In this document: positions 8,783 to 17,210 of the stretch, in pieces | How the letters are laid out: each line of letters starts with the position of its first letter | Position numbering within the stretch: position 1 is the stretch's first letter | Assembly: GCF_000194155.1 (NCBI RefSeq) | Contig: NZ_GL877879.1 | Span: 1,066,658 to 1,130,657 of the forward strand | DNA from: Saccharopolyspora spinosa NRRL 18395 | GTDB taxonomy: Bacteria; Actinomycetota; Actinomycetes; Mycobacteriales; Pseudonocardiaceae | DNA: 64,000 nt | Direction: 5' to 3' | Notes under the pieces: model-generated | Seen by the model: only the letters and a program-made list of their open reading frames with translations | The model's database searches: none | Told to the model about the DNA's origin: nothing | Translations under genes and position numbers: made by a program

Positions 8783-9993
8783 ACGCCCCGCCGGCTGGAG
8801 AAAACCGGTTGGCAGCCGGAGGGTTCCACGGCTCGTGGAACGCCCTTCCCAAGAGGGTCCTTCCACCGCATCGCTGCGCGGTCATCGCGCACGATCAATT
8901 GGATGCGCTCGCCGCTGTCTGGGAACATCACCAGCGCTCCGGCTCCGAGTTGCTGATCATTCCCGCCTCCCGCTACGACGACCAGTTGGCCGCCGAGTTG
9001 GAGGACGCGGGTTTCACGTTGCTCGGCACGCCCGAGCGGCGCGCACCAACATCGGAAACGACTCCCGCGACACCAGGACGGATATGGGTATCCACCAGCG
9101 GTAGTTCCGGGCGGCCGAAACGGGTGGCGCACACACTGCAGGGCCTGACAACTGTGTCCACACCCCAGGCGGCCCGGCGCTGGCTGCTGCCCTTCACACC
9201 CGGCACCTACGCGTGGTGGCAACTCGTCACGCTGTCCCTCAACGTGCCCGGTCAAGATTTGGTGACCGTCGAAGCCGACGGTCTCAGCGCCTGGCCGGCC
9301 TTCGCCGCTGCCGAGGGGGTTACCGCGGTCTCGGCGACACCGACGTTCTGGCGCCACTCGTTGCTGCGCGACCGCGCGGCGGTTACGGCGCTGCAGTTGG
9401 AGCAGATCACGCTCGGCGGAGAACCAGTTGACCAGCGACTGCTCAACGAACTCACGACCGCGTTTCCCGAAGCCAGGGTGAGCTGGATCTACGCTTCAAC
9501 CGAGACCGGCGCAGCGTTCGCGGTACATGACGGCAAGGCTGGGTTTCCTGTCTCCTGGCTGGAAAACCACACGCCGGAGCGACCACAGCTACGCGTGGCG
9601 GACGGTGAGCTCCTCGTGAAAAGCCCGTACCAGAGCATTGAGCTTCAGGGCTTCGTTCGCACCGGTGACCGAGCGGAAATCCACGACGGTCGAGTGCACA
9701 TCACCGGGCGGATCAGCCACGACCAGCTCAACATTGGCGGTTCGAAGATCGCCGCATCCACCGTCGGGCAGGTTCTCACCGATCATCCCAGCGTCGCGTG
9801 GGCCCAGGTACGGGCGCGCCGCGCCCCGCTCGTCGGTGAGCTTGTCACAGCGGAGGTCGTGACCACCACCGAGGTAGACATCGCCGAGCTGACCTCGTGG
9901 TGCTCCTCGCGCCTTCCCGACTACGCCGTCCCTCGACTGATCACCTTCCGTGAGGAAGTGACGTTGAAAGCGAGCTTGAAGAGTGACCTCTAA
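8779..9993 (+). CDS. AMP-dependent acyl/aryl-ACP ligase
   Basis: An ANL-superfamily adenylating enzyme of 404 aa, shorter than the usual 500. It has the P-loop STSGSSGRPK at residues 105-114, the A5-type YASTETG at 238-244 and the hinge RTGD at 294-297. A C-terminal lysine lies in the VTLKASLKSDL tail. It should activate a carboxylate as acyl-AMP and transfer it to the ACP encoded just upstream. The N-terminal domain is compact, lacking roughly 80-100 residues of typical CoA ligases, as in EntE- or DltA-like short forms. The substrate cannot be read from the sequence. Confidence 0.85.
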   Translation: MNAPPAGENRLAAGGFHGSWNALPKRVLPPHRCAVIAHDQLDALAAVWEHHQRSGSELLIIPASRYDDQLAAELEDAGFTLLGTPERRAPTSETTPATPGRIWVSTSGSSGRPKRVAHTLQGLTTVSTPQAARRWLLPFTPGTYAWWQLVTLSLNVPGQDLVTVEADGLSAWPAFAAAEGVTAVSATPTFWRHSLLRDRAAVTALQLEQITLGGEPVDQRLLNELTTAFPEARVSWIYASTETGAAFAVHDGKAGFPVSWLENHTPERPQLRVADGELLVKSPYQSIELQGFVRTGDRAEIHDGRVHITGRISHDQLNIGGSKIAASTVGQVLTDHPSVAWAQVRARRAPLVGELVTAEVVTTTEVDIAELTSWCSSRLPDYAVPRLITFREEVTLKASLKSDL

Positions 9994-10741
9994 AACCTCC
10001 GCCACCACGCCGGTACCGGCAGCCACCACCGTGGTGATTTCCGGGGCTTCCCGTGGGCTGGGTCTGGCTATGGCCGCCGATCTACTCAAGGCAGACCTGC
10101 GGGTGGCCACTTTCGCTAGAAAGCCCACCTCCGGTCTGCTCGAGTTACAAGACGCGTTCGGGGACCAGTTCTACCACGACAGCGTCGACATCAATGACCG
10201 GTCGATGGTCAGGGCGTTCCTGGCGCGCGCGGCGGAGCGTCTTGGGCCGCCCGACGCGTTGATCAACAATGCGGCGGTGGGCCAGGACTCGATGCTCGTG
10301 CAGACCCGCCCGGACCACATCGAGTCCCTGATCGCCACCAATCTGACAGCGCCACTTCTGCTCACGCGCGACTTCCTGCGCACGTTGCTGGCATCGGGGC
10401 GACGGGGCCGCATCATCATGATCGGTTCGGTCTGTGCCCAACGCGGCTATCCGGGGCTGACCGTGTACTCCGCCACGAAGGGCGCACTGGAATCGGCCAC
10501 CCGCTCGCTCGCCCGTGAGTGGCGGGAGCGTGTCCTGGTCAACTGCATCTCCCCGGGCTTTTTCGACTCGGAGATGTCGGCGGTACTCGGTGCCAACCAG
10601 GTCGCCTCCATCGCGCGCCGCACCCCCACCGGCCGTCTGGTAACGCCTGAAGACATCCTGCCTCTGATCCACACCCTGCTACTCGACGACACCAACATCA
10701 ACGGGCAGGTCATCACCGCGGACGGAGGTGGCAGCATCTGA
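9983..10741 (+). CDS. SDR-family 3-oxoacyl-ACP reductase-like protein
   Basis: A classical short-chain dehydrogenase of 252 aa. It has the cofactor loop SGASRGLG at 20-27, NNAA at about 95-98, catalytic Ser148 and the Y162xxxK166 pair (VYSATKG). The C-terminus GQVITADGGGSI is FabG-like. The GTG start lies inside the last codons of the ligase gene, an 11-base overlap. An Arg-Lys pair after the second strand (FARKP) suggests NADPH preference. In this cassette it would reduce a keto group on the ACP-bound acyl chain. Confidence 0.85.
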   Translation: MTSKTSATTPVPAATTVVISGASRGLGLAMAADLLKADLRVATFARKPTSGLLELQDAFGDQFYHDSVDINDRSMVRAFLARAAERLGPPDALINNAAVGQDSMLVQTRPDHIESLIATNLTAPLLLTRDFLRTLLASGRRGRIIMIGSVCAQRGYPGLTVYSATKGALESATRSLAREWRERVLVNCISPGFFDSEMSAVLGANQVASIARRTPTGRLVTPEDILPLIHTLLLDDTNINGQVITADGGGSI

Positions 10742-11583
10742 TGCCGGAGATTTCTGTCCTCGCACCCAGGGTGGAGACGGCCACGCCGCCACTGCGGCCC
10801 CTCACCTCCCACCCGTCCCCCCACCTGAACCTGGTGTGCTTTCCGTATGCGGGAGGTAACGCGGACTTCTTCGCCAGGTGGCCGGCAAATGCCGTGCCCG
10901 GCGTTCAGCTCTATGCGGTCGAATACCCAGGGCACGGGCGAAGACGGGATGAGAAGGCTGCGGCTGATATTTGCTCACTCGCGGACGAGATCGCCTCGCA
11001 CATCCTCGCCTTATCGGCGGTGCCGCTGGTGCTCTTCGGCCACAGCATGGGCTCGGTGGTGGCATTCGAGGTCGCTCGCAGGCTTGCCGTCGTCGAAAGC
11101 GCTCCGCCGCACGCACTGGTCGTATCTAACATCACCGCGCCCCACCGGCTGCACCGGCGCGAGCCGCTTCCCGTCACAGACGACGGAGTGTGGGAACACT
11201 CCTACAGCATCGGCGGTATCCCCAAGTCGATCTACCGCAGCAGAGTACTGAAGAACATGATGGCGCCGACACTGCGCACGGACTACGAGATGCTGAACCA
11301 CTACCGATGTGACCCGTCGTCGCAGATCAGCTGCCCTGTCACTGTGTTGCATTCCGACAGTGACGTTCTCACGCCCTTGGACGACGCTTCGGCATGGAGT
11401 GAACTAACGGTAGGCACGTATGCCTACCGGAGCTTCACGGGCGGGCATTTCTACCTCACCGATCAAGAATCCCTGGTCGCCCGACTCGTCTCCGAACTTG
11501 GAATCGGCAACCCAGTCAAGATCCCCCGCCAGCGCGAATCGAGCTCCGCCGACCGCACCCATACCAGCAAACCCGGGCACTGA
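10741..11583 (+). CDS. Type II thioesterase (alpha/beta hydrolase)
   Basis: This protein matches RifR/TEII-type thioesterases: NLVCFPYAGGNADFF at the start of the fold, the nucleophile elbow GHSMGS (Ser102), Asp208 in HSDSDVLTP and His236 in FTGGHFYL. These enzymes release or proofread acyl groups on carrier proteins. The ATG overlaps the last base of the SDR stop codon. It closes the four-gene cassette and is followed at once by a strong stem-loop. The last 30 residues (Ser/Arg-rich) lie outside the fold. Confidence 0.88.
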   Translation: MPEISVLAPRVETATPPLRPLTSHPSPHLNLVCFPYAGGNADFFARWPANAVPGVQLYAVEYPGHGRRRDEKAAADICSLADEIASHILALSAVPLVLFGHSMGSVVAFEVARRLAVVESAPPHALVVSNITAPHRLHRREPLPVTDDGVWEHSYSIGGIPKSIYRSRVLKNMMAPTLRTDYEMLNHYRCDPSSQISCPVTVLHSDSDVLTPLDDASAWSELTVGTYAYRSFTGGHFYLTDQESLVARLVSELGIGNPVKIPRQRESSSADRTHTSKPGH

Positions 11584-11604
11584 ACCCTCTCCGCATCGCG
11601 GTTA

Positions 11605-11644
11605 ACGGCTTGCCGGAGCACCGAAAAATGCCCCGGCAAGCCGT
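11605..11644. terminator. Strong stem-loop, end of ACP cassette
   Basis: A perfect 12-bp stem, ACGGCTTGCCGG with CCGGCAAGCCGT, closes a 16-base loop 21 bases after the thioesterase stop. It is symmetrical and could also stop leftward transcripts. Confidence 0.65.
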
Positions 11645-11865
11645 GATGTCGTCGTGGTGATGTCGGGCTTCACCTTCCGTTGCAGGCTCACCCCAGCCAG
11701 CACGCCTCCTACGCGATTCGTGTCCCGGTGCAGAGGTCTCGCCTCGGGCTTCCTTCCGACCCCACCTCGCGATGACGCCGTTGCCTCCGGCTCGGAGTTA
11801 GCACCACCTCTTCCTCCAGGGGACCCACACCCCCAAGCAATCGCCCATGCCGGGCGTACAACCAC
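11645..11865. other. Gene-free stretch, possible group II intron 5' part on the minus strand
   Basis: No gene is visible. Read on the minus strand, the part with CGAGGTGGGGTCGGAAGGAA (about 11750-11772) resembles, from memory, the 5' region of actinobacterial group II introns. There is no start boundary (GUGCG) to support this, so I leave it unassigned. Confidence 0.25.
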
Positions 11866-11897
11866 GACCGCCCCTCCCGGAATGGGAAGGGGCGGTC
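11866..11897 (-). terminator. Stem-loop behind the twin lipoprotein genes
   Basis: GACCGCCCC-T-CCC pairs with GGG-AA-GGGGCGGTC around a short GGAAT centre. It lies about 90 bases past the stop of the leftward lipoprotein gene at 11989. Confidence 0.55.
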
Positions 11898-11988
11898 GAT
11901 TGTCACGAGGTCGTCCCCAGGCATGCAGGGATGGATCAGCGTGGATCGGCGGTCGGTTTCCACCTCGTCCACTTCACGGTCCATTCGG

Positions 11989-12144
11989 TCACGGCTGCCC
12001 CTGGGTCGCTGGCGCACTGGCCGGGGGCGGAATGGACGCGCTTGGTGGTGGCGGGGAATTGTCCGCTGGGTTGCATCCGGCGATGAGGGTGATTGTCAGG
12101 ACCGCAGTCGTCACTACGGCGGCCTTGGTGATGGAGTGGCTCAT
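11989..12144 (-). CDS. 51-aa lipoprotein, copy 1
   Basis: The minus strand encodes a 51-residue peptide: MSHSITKAAVVTTAVLTITL followed by the lipobox IAGC (Cys24). A 27-residue proline/alanine-rich tail contains PPPPSASIPPPASAP. AAGGA sits eight bases before the ATG. The peptide is small enough to be missed by gene finders. It is a paralogue of the gene immediately upstream: same length, same architecture, shared PPPSASIP string. It should be exported and anchored in the outer leaflet of the membrane. The role is unknown. Confidence 0.6.
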   Translation of the reverse strand: MSHSITKAAVVTTAVLTITLIAGCNPADNSPPPPSASIPPPASAPATQGQP

Positions 12145-12153
12145 GAGGATCCT

Positions 12154-12309
12154 TCAGTTGCCGGTCGGCGCAGTATCTGGAATGGACGCGCTTGGTGGTG
12201 GCTGAGGGACGCTGTCGTCGTTGGACGTTGGACGGCATCCGGAGCCGAGGGCGAGTATGAGGGCCGCTGTGGTGACCGTGGCGACTCGGGTGATCGAGTA
12301 GTGGTTCAC
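12154..12309 (-). CDS. 51-aa lipoprotein, copy 2
   Basis: This frame encodes exactly 51 residues from a GTG: MNHYSITRVATVTTAALILA, LGSGC (Cys25), then a hydrophilic tail ending PPPSASIPDTAPTGN. It aligns over its whole length with the gene starting nine bases downstream, which points to tandem duplication. The -3 position of the lipobox is Gly, which is less usual. No strong Shine-Dalgarno sequence precedes the GTG, so the exact start is uncertain, although the paralogy supports it. Confidence 0.55.
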   Translation of the reverse strand: MNHYSITRVATVTTAALILALGSGCRPTSNDDSVPQPPPSASIPDTAPTGN

Positions 12310-12522
12310 AAGTATGTGATCTTGGCGCGGTTCTACCGCGTCGGGTAGCGGCCGAATGGGGAGCCACGGATGAGTGACGGAGCACCTTCGGGTGCCTACC
12401 CGCGCAAAAGCCGCCCCGCCCAGGGGGACCACTTCATGACGACGGAGTCTCAGCACTGTGCCAGCGAAGATCAGCATCCCAACTAGATGCTGCGGACAGC
12501 GCGGCCACCCCGACTCACAGCG

Positions 12523-12858
12523 CGGCGACAACCCCCACGAGTGCAGGTACTTGCCGACGGTGGTCAGGCTCAACACGATGCCGTGCCGCACCCGGATCAG
12601 CTCGGCCACCGTCTTGGGGGTCCACACCAGGCCGGTCAGCCTGAACGCCGCTGGGGTGTGTCCGGCCACCGCGTAACGCAGCTTGCGCTGCTGGCGCACA
12701 CCCCATGCTTTCTGCTCGCCTGGCCTGCGTCCCCAACGATGCCCGGCAAGCCCCTTCGAACGCTGTTTTCGCCACGCCTGCACCCAACTGGGCACCGACT
12801 GCGGGGCCACCGCGAACGCACCGCGCCGCAGATCCTCCTGCGCCTCAGGCGGTAACCC
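12523..12858 (-). pseudogene. IS630-family transposase N-terminal remnant
   Basis: The minus frame reads LPPEAQEDLRRGAFAV, then GRRPGEQKAWG, LTGLVWTPKTVAELIRVRHG and LSLTTVGKYLHSWGLSP. This is the paired helix-turn-helix and linker of IS630/Tc1-type transposases. The start region is altered and the DDE domain is absent. It lies directly against the 3' end of the aldehyde dehydrogenase gene, marking the left border of the catabolic island. Confidence 0.75.
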
Positions 12859-12862
12859 CCGG

Positions 12863-14347
12863 TTACCCGAGGGTGCTTTGGAGGAAGCTCGCGCCACCCG
12901 CCACGAGGATCTGCTTGATGTCGGTGAACTCCAGGATCCCTTCGGCCCCGCATTCGCGGCCCCAGCCCGAGCAGCGCACGCCGCCGAAGGGCTGGGTCAG
13001 TGACATGCCAGCGGTGTTGACCGCCACGGTTCCCGAGCGGATACGGCGCGCGATGTCGAGGGCGGCGCCGGTCGACGCGGCATAGACGGACGCGGCCAGG
13101 CCGTATCGCGTGTCGTTGGCGATCCGTACCGCGTCTTCGATGTCGTCATACGGGATCACGGACGTGACCGGGCCGAAGATCTCCTGGCGCGCGACCGCCA
13201 TGTCGTTCGACACGTCGGCGAGCAGCGTTGGTTCGTAGAACCAGCCTTGCTCGAGATGAGCGGGCCGCTTTCCGCCCACGACGACGCGGGCACCTGCCTG
13301 GCGTGCCGTCTCGACCGCCGTCTCGGTGCGCTGCCTCGCCCGTTCGACGGCGAGTGGTCCTCTTTGGACGTCGCGGTCGAGCGGATCGCCGATCCGCAGC
13401 CCGGAATAGTAGCTGGCCAGCGCGGCCACGACCTCGTCGTACCGGGAGCGCGGGGCCACGATCCGGGACAGGCTCACGCAAATCTGCCCCAGAAAGGAAC
13501 TCGCCCCCTCGGCGAGCGACTCCATCACGACATCCAGGTCGACATCGTCGGCCAGGATCGCTGGTGACTTGCCGCCCAGTTCCAGGATCGTGCGGGCGAG
13601 CCGGCCGGACGTGCGCTGGACGACGTCGACGCCGATCGGGACACCGCCGGTGACGGTCACGAGATCGACACCGTCATGGCCGACGAGGTATTGGGTGACC
13701 TCGGTGCCGGCGGGCAGGAAACTCAGCACGCCTTCGGGAAGGCCCGCCTCGTGTGCCGCATCCGCGAGGATCCGAGCGGTCAACTGGGACTCGGGGGCGT
13801 GTTTCACGATCACCGGGCACCCGGCGAGCAGCGCGGGAACGACCTTCATCCCCATCAGCACGACCGGGCCGTTGTAGGTGAGCACCGCCAGAACGGTGCC
13901 GACCGGCTCGCGGCGCACGATCGCGTCGCCGCGGTCCTCTTCCCACGGCAGGTCCGGGGCCAACCCGACGGCGTGCCGCCACACGGCCACCCCGGCGCCG
14001 TCGTTCATCAGCTCACCATGCGCCAGCGGCGCGCCCGATTCGAGCGCCCAGGCGAGATTCAGCTCGCTCAGCCGGCGCTCGAACGCATCGCACAGGCGCA
14101 CGACCGCCTCGGCCCGCTCGCCCGGGGTCAACCACGGCCACGGCCCCTCATCGAAGGCTCGCCGGGCGGCGTCCACGGCGCGATCCGCGTCCTTAGTGGA
14201 CGGTGTGGCGACCCGGGCGATCACCTCTTCCGTCGCGGGATTCACGACGTCGAAGGTCTCACTCGTCGCGGGCGTGACCCAACCGCCGCCGATCGATAGC
14301 TCGCCGAAGTGGCCTACGGGAATCTCAACGGCCTTCACGACACTCAT
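12863..14347 (-). CDS. NAD(P)-dependent aldehyde dehydrogenase
   Basis: A full-length ALDH (494 aa). The general base is in LELGGKSP (Glu257) and the catalytic thiol in GQICVSLSR (Cys290). The NAD fold is seen in VPALLAGCPVIVKHAPES, and the active-site asparagine in TYNGP (Asn159). It should oxidise an aldehyde intermediate of the island's pathway to a carboxylic acid. It is the last gene of a leftward unit behind the mycofactocin-type SDR, with a 17-base gap. Members of this pairing often process the aldehyde formed by a mycofactocin-linked alcohol dehydrogenase (inference). Confidence 0.88.
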   Translation of the reverse strand: MSVVKAVEIPVGHFGELSIGGGWVTPATSETFDVVNPATEEVIARVATPSTKDADRAVDAARRAFDEGPWPWLTPGERAEAVVRLCDAFERRLSELNLAWALESGAPLAHGELMNDGAGVAVWRHAVGLAPDLPWEEDRGDAIVRREPVGTVLAVLTYNGPVVLMGMKVVPALLAGCPVIVKHAPESQLTARILADAAHEAGLPEGVLSFLPAGTEVTQYLVGHDGVDLVTVTGGVPIGVDVVQRTSGRLARTILELGGKSPAILADDVDLDVVMESLAEGASSFLGQICVSLSRIVAPRSRYDEVVAALASYYSGLRIGDPLDRDVQRGPLAVERARQRTETAVETARQAGARVVVGGKRPAHLEQGWFYEPTLLADVSNDMAVARQEIFGPVTSVIPYDDIEDAVRIANDTRYGLAASVYAASTGAALDIARRIRSGTVAVNTAGMSLTQPFGGVRCSGWGRECGAEGILEFTDIKQILVAGGASFLQSTLG

Positions 14348-14364
14348 ACCGCTCCTCGTTGTTG

Positions 14365-15177
14365 TCAGCGGTTGCAGTTACCGGCGTCGACTTTGAGCTG
14401 CAGTCCCGTCACGTACTTGGCCTCGTCGGAGGCGAGGAACAGGACCGCGTTGCTGATGTCACGGGGTTCGAGCAGTTCGACTGGCAGGGAGTTGACGAAC
14501 AGCGGGCCGAGGTCGGGATCGCGCCCGATCAGGTAGTCCATGTCGCCCATGCCTGCGGTGACGAACGGGGTGTTCACCCCGCTGGGATGCACGGAGTTCA
14601 CGCGGACACTGTGTTTCGCCAGCTCGTTGGCCATCATGTTCACGATGCCCACGACGCCGTGCTTCGCCGCGACATAGGGTCCGAGCCACGGGGTGCCTTT
14701 CAGGCCCGCTGTCGAGCTGGTGCAGATGATCGATCCGCCGCCTGCGTCGATTAGGTGTGGCGCGCCGGCGACCATCGTGTTCCAGACACCGGTGAGGTTG
14801 ATGTCGAGCGTCTCCTGCCAGACCTCGGGGGTGGTTTCGTTCCAGTTCTGCCAGGTACCGACACCGGCGTTCGCGACGACGACGTCGAGCCTGCCCAGCT
14901 GGGCGACCCCCGCATCGACCGCGGACTTCAGGCTGGCCGCGTCGCGGACGTCGACTTTGGCGGTGACGATGCGCCGGTCCAGAGCCTCGACTTCTTTCCT
15001 GGTCTGCTCGAGATCTGCCTCGGTGGCCATGTCGTAGGTGACGGTCGGGAAGTTCGTGCAGGCGTCGAGGGCGATGATGTCCGCACCCTCCTCGGCGAGC
15101 CGGACCGCGTGGCTTCGCCCCTGCCCTCGCGCCGCGCCGGTGATGACTGCGACCTTGCCGGCAACGCGTCCGCCCAT
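14365..15177 (-). CDS. Mycofactocin-coupled SDR oxidoreductase
   Basis: The N-terminus VAGKVAVITGAARGQGRSHA, followed by RLAEEGADIIALD, is the signature of the mycofactocin-coupled SDR group (TIGR03971). So is the insertion after the second strand (TNFPTVTYDMATEADLEQTR, about 41-60). Members carry a non-exchangeable NAD that is re-oxidised by mycofactocin. Ser154/155 and Y168xxxK172 form the active site. The 270-aa length is typical. It probably oxidises a hydroxylated ring intermediate to a ketone. The mycofactocin synthesis genes are not in this window. An operator-like CGCATAATT element lies 27-37 bases upstream of the start. Confidence 0.85.
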   Translation of the reverse strand: MGGRVAGKVAVITGAARGQGRSHAVRLAEEGADIIALDACTNFPTVTYDMATEADLEQTRKEVEALDRRIVTAKVDVRDAASLKSAVDAGVAQLGRLDVVVANAGVGTWQNWNETTPEVWQETLDINLTGVWNTMVAGAPHLIDAGGGSIICTSSTAGLKGTPWLGPYVAAKHGVVGIVNMMANELAKHSVRVNSVHPSGVNTPFVTAGMGDMDYLIGRDPDLGPLFVNSLPVELLEPRDISNAVLFLASDEAKYVTGLQLKVDAGNCNR

Positions 15178-15198
15178 TGCTCACTCCTTTGTGGTTAG

Positions 15199-15216
15199 CA
15201 AATTATGCGGATGGAT
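15199..15216. promoter_or_regulatory. GntR-type operator, site A
   Basis: The core TATGCGGATG (15204-15213) reads CATCCGCATAATT on the minus strand. It has the same half-site as site B beside the regulator gene. It lies in front of the mycofactocin-SDR/ALDH pair. It could also serve as a CATAAT -10 element. Confidence 0.5.
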
Positions 15217-15261
15217 CGGTTGGATCGATTCTTACATGCGTTCACATGGTGGTCAACGGCG

Positions 15262-15792
15262 TCACCGGGAACGAGAGAGCGGACCGACCTTGGCGACAGG
15301 GAAGTAGCCTTGCCCGACACCACTTTCCCGGCTGGGCAGGAGCGCCGCACGGTTCCAGGACATGATCTCGTCGCCGTCCTGGTTGAGCCCCCGCGTGCGC
15401 ATCGACACGATGCCGAACCCCGGGCGCGAAGCGCTCGGCCGCAGCCCGGTGCAGATACTCTCGGCGTAGAGCGTGTCGCCGACGTACACGGGATGTGTCA
15501 GCTTCAGGTCGTCGATCCCGAGGTTCGCGACGGCGTTCTGGCTCATGTCGAGCACACTCAGCCCCAGCACGACCGCGATGGTCAGCCCGGAGTTGACGAT
15601 GATCCGCCCGCCCGACACCGGGTTCTGGCGGGCCAGGTGCGCGTTGAAGTGGTTCTGGTTGGTGTTGCACGTCAGCAGCGTGAACCAGCTACAGTCTGCT
15701 TCACCGATCGTGCGGCCGAACGGATGCTGGTAGATGTCGTCGATGACGAAATCCTCGAAATAGCGGCCGAGGGCCGCCTCGTGCACGGTCAT
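15262..15792 (-). CDS. MaoC-family hydratase
   Basis: A 176-aa hot-dog protein. The opening GRYFEDFVIDDIYQHPFGRT and FTLLTCNTNQNHFNAHLA matches MaoC-like enoyl-CoA or mesaconyl-CoA-type hydratases; the asparagine/histidine dyad lies in NQNHFNAH. GGAGG stands close before the ATG. It should add water to a CoA-bound double bond during ring-fragment degradation. It is first in the leftward row towards the SDR and ALDH, but site A in the 84-base gap suggests those have their own promoter. The stretch upstream is an IS110 relic. Confidence 0.8.
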   Translation of the reverse strand: MTVHEAALGRYFEDFVIDDIYQHPFGRTIGEADCSWFTLLTCNTNQNHFNAHLARQNPVSGGRIIVNSGLTIAVVLGLSVLDMSQNAVANLGIDDLKLTHPVYVGDTLYAESICTGLRPSASRPGFGIVSMRTRGLNQDGDEIMSWNRAALLPSRESGVGQGYFPVAKVGPLSRSR

Positions 15793-15946
15793 GATTCCTC
15801 CATGCGGTTGGTGTTGTCCGGGGTTGGATGTCCCGGATGCCCAGGACGGCGGGTGTGGCTATGACTCCTTGCCGTTGGGTGGCTTCTTGGGCGTGGCCGA
15901 CTCGGGGCGCGGGCGATCAACGCCTCGATCGCGGCCTCGCGCGGTG

Positions 15947-16321
15947 GACATGACCTCCGGCGCCGCCGGCCTGCTGATCACGCTGCTGCTGGCCACCGGG
16001 CAACCGCTGGTCTACCGCCTGGCCGCCTACGCCGGGCTCGCACCGGTACCGCGCGACTCCGGGCGCATCCGCGGCAACCTGCACCGCCCTAAGCGTTACC
16101 ACCGCGGCCTGCGGCGGGTGTTCTACCTGGCCGCCTTTTCGAGCATCAATCGACCCGACAGCCCCTCCCGTGCCTTCTACCAGCACAAACGCCGCGAAGG
16201 GAAACTGCACGCCCAGGCGTTGATCGCGCTGGCACGCCGCCTGGTTGACGTCATCTGGGCACTGCTGCACGACGGCCGCGCATTCCAGATCACACCGCCA
16301 ATCCGGGCCAACGCGGCTTGA
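15947..16321 (+). pseudogene. IS110-family transposase with internal deletion
   Basis: The frame joins DMTSGAAGLLITLLLATGQP (end of the N-terminal DEDD part) directly to RLAAYAGLAPVPRDSGRIRG and NLHRPKRYHRGLRRVFYLAA (C-terminal serine-containing domain). In intact IS110 proteins about 200 residues separate these. The tail QALIALARRLVDVIWALLHD is normal and ends with a stop. The upstream part (15791-15946) is not transposase-like. Confidence 0.8.
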
Positions 16322-16338
16322 CACGATCATTGAAACTC

Positions 16339-17103
16339 TCAATACCCCTTGCCGGTGCACCAGCCGCCGTCCACGAGCAGTTCCGCACCGTTGACGAAAT
16401 CCGCGGCGGGCCCGCACAGGAACCGCACCGCCGAGCCGATATCGGCGGGACTTCCCCAGGTCTCCGCCGGCGTGTTCTCGACGATGACCCGGGTGAACTC
16501 CGCGTCGTCGAAGTAGCTGCTGTTCAACGGGGTTCGCACCACACCGGGCGCAACAGCATTGCAGTTGATGCCGGATCCGGCCAGTTCCAGCGCGATCGAC
16601 TTGGTCAGCATCGTCAGCCCAGCCTTGGACACGTTGTAGGCCGAACGGTTCTTGAACCCCAGGGTGGCCGCGGTCGAGGTGATGTTGACGATCTTGCCGC
16701 CGCCGCGCTCGATCATGTGCGGGATCGCGGCCTGGCAGAGCAGGTACGGCGCGGTCAGGTTGACGTCGAGTGTGGCCCGCCACTGGGCCGGCGACTGGAC
16801 GAGAAACGGCGAGATCGACCGTACACCGGCGTTGTTGACGAGAATGTCCAGTGCGCCGAACCGCTCGATCACCCGCTCCGGGAGACGGTGCACTTGATCG
16901 GCGTCCGCGAGGTCGGTGACGAACTGCTCGACGCTTCCCGGTTCCCTCCCGGCGGCCTCTTCCGCTGCCGCGGCTAGGCCGTCGCCATTGATATCGACGA
17001 GGGCCAGGCGCGCACCCGCCGCGCGCAGCGCATGGGCGATCCCCACCCCGAGCCCCTGGGCGGCGCCGGTGACGATGGCAACCTTCCCGGTCAGTTCACT
17101 CAC
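16339..17103 (-). CDS. SDR-family oxidoreductase
   Basis: A classical SDR of 254 aa from a GTG with AGGAGG seven bases upstream. An ATG nine codons earlier lacks such a site. TGAAQGLG forms the cofactor loop, NNAG the central element, and S-(13)-YNVSK the active site. VDINGD after the second strand (Asp) suggests NAD(H) use. The C-terminus GAELLVDGGW is FabG-like. It faces away from the GntR regulator gene across site B and is expected to act on an alcohol or ketone of the island's pathway. Confidence 0.85.
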   Translation of the reverse strand: MSELTGKVAIVTGAAQGLGVGIAHALRAAGARLALVDINGDGLAAAAEEAAGREPGSVEQFVTDLADADQVHRLPERVIERFGALDILVNNAGVRSISPFLVQSPAQWRATLDVNLTAPYLLCQAAIPHMIERGGGKIVNITSTAATLGFKNRSAYNVSKAGLTMLTKSIALELAGSGINCNAVAPGVVRTPLNSSYFDDAEFTRVIVENTPAETWGSPADIGSAVRFLCGPAADFVNGAELLVDGGWCTGKGY

Positions 17104-17136
17104 GGTCAAACCTCCTCGACGACGGCTCAACTATAG

Positions 17137-17156
17137 CTACTATCCGCATAATTAGA
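17137..17156. promoter_or_regulatory. GntR-type operator, site B
   Basis: TATCCGCATAATTA (17141-17154) lies between the divergent SDR and GntR genes, about 65 bases before the regulator start. This is a suitable position for autoregulation and control of both genes. Confidence 0.55.
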
Positions 17157-17210
17157 TAGCGACAGGGATCTCCTGTCCGTGCCGCCAATACAGGATCGGT
17201 CTTCGGTACC

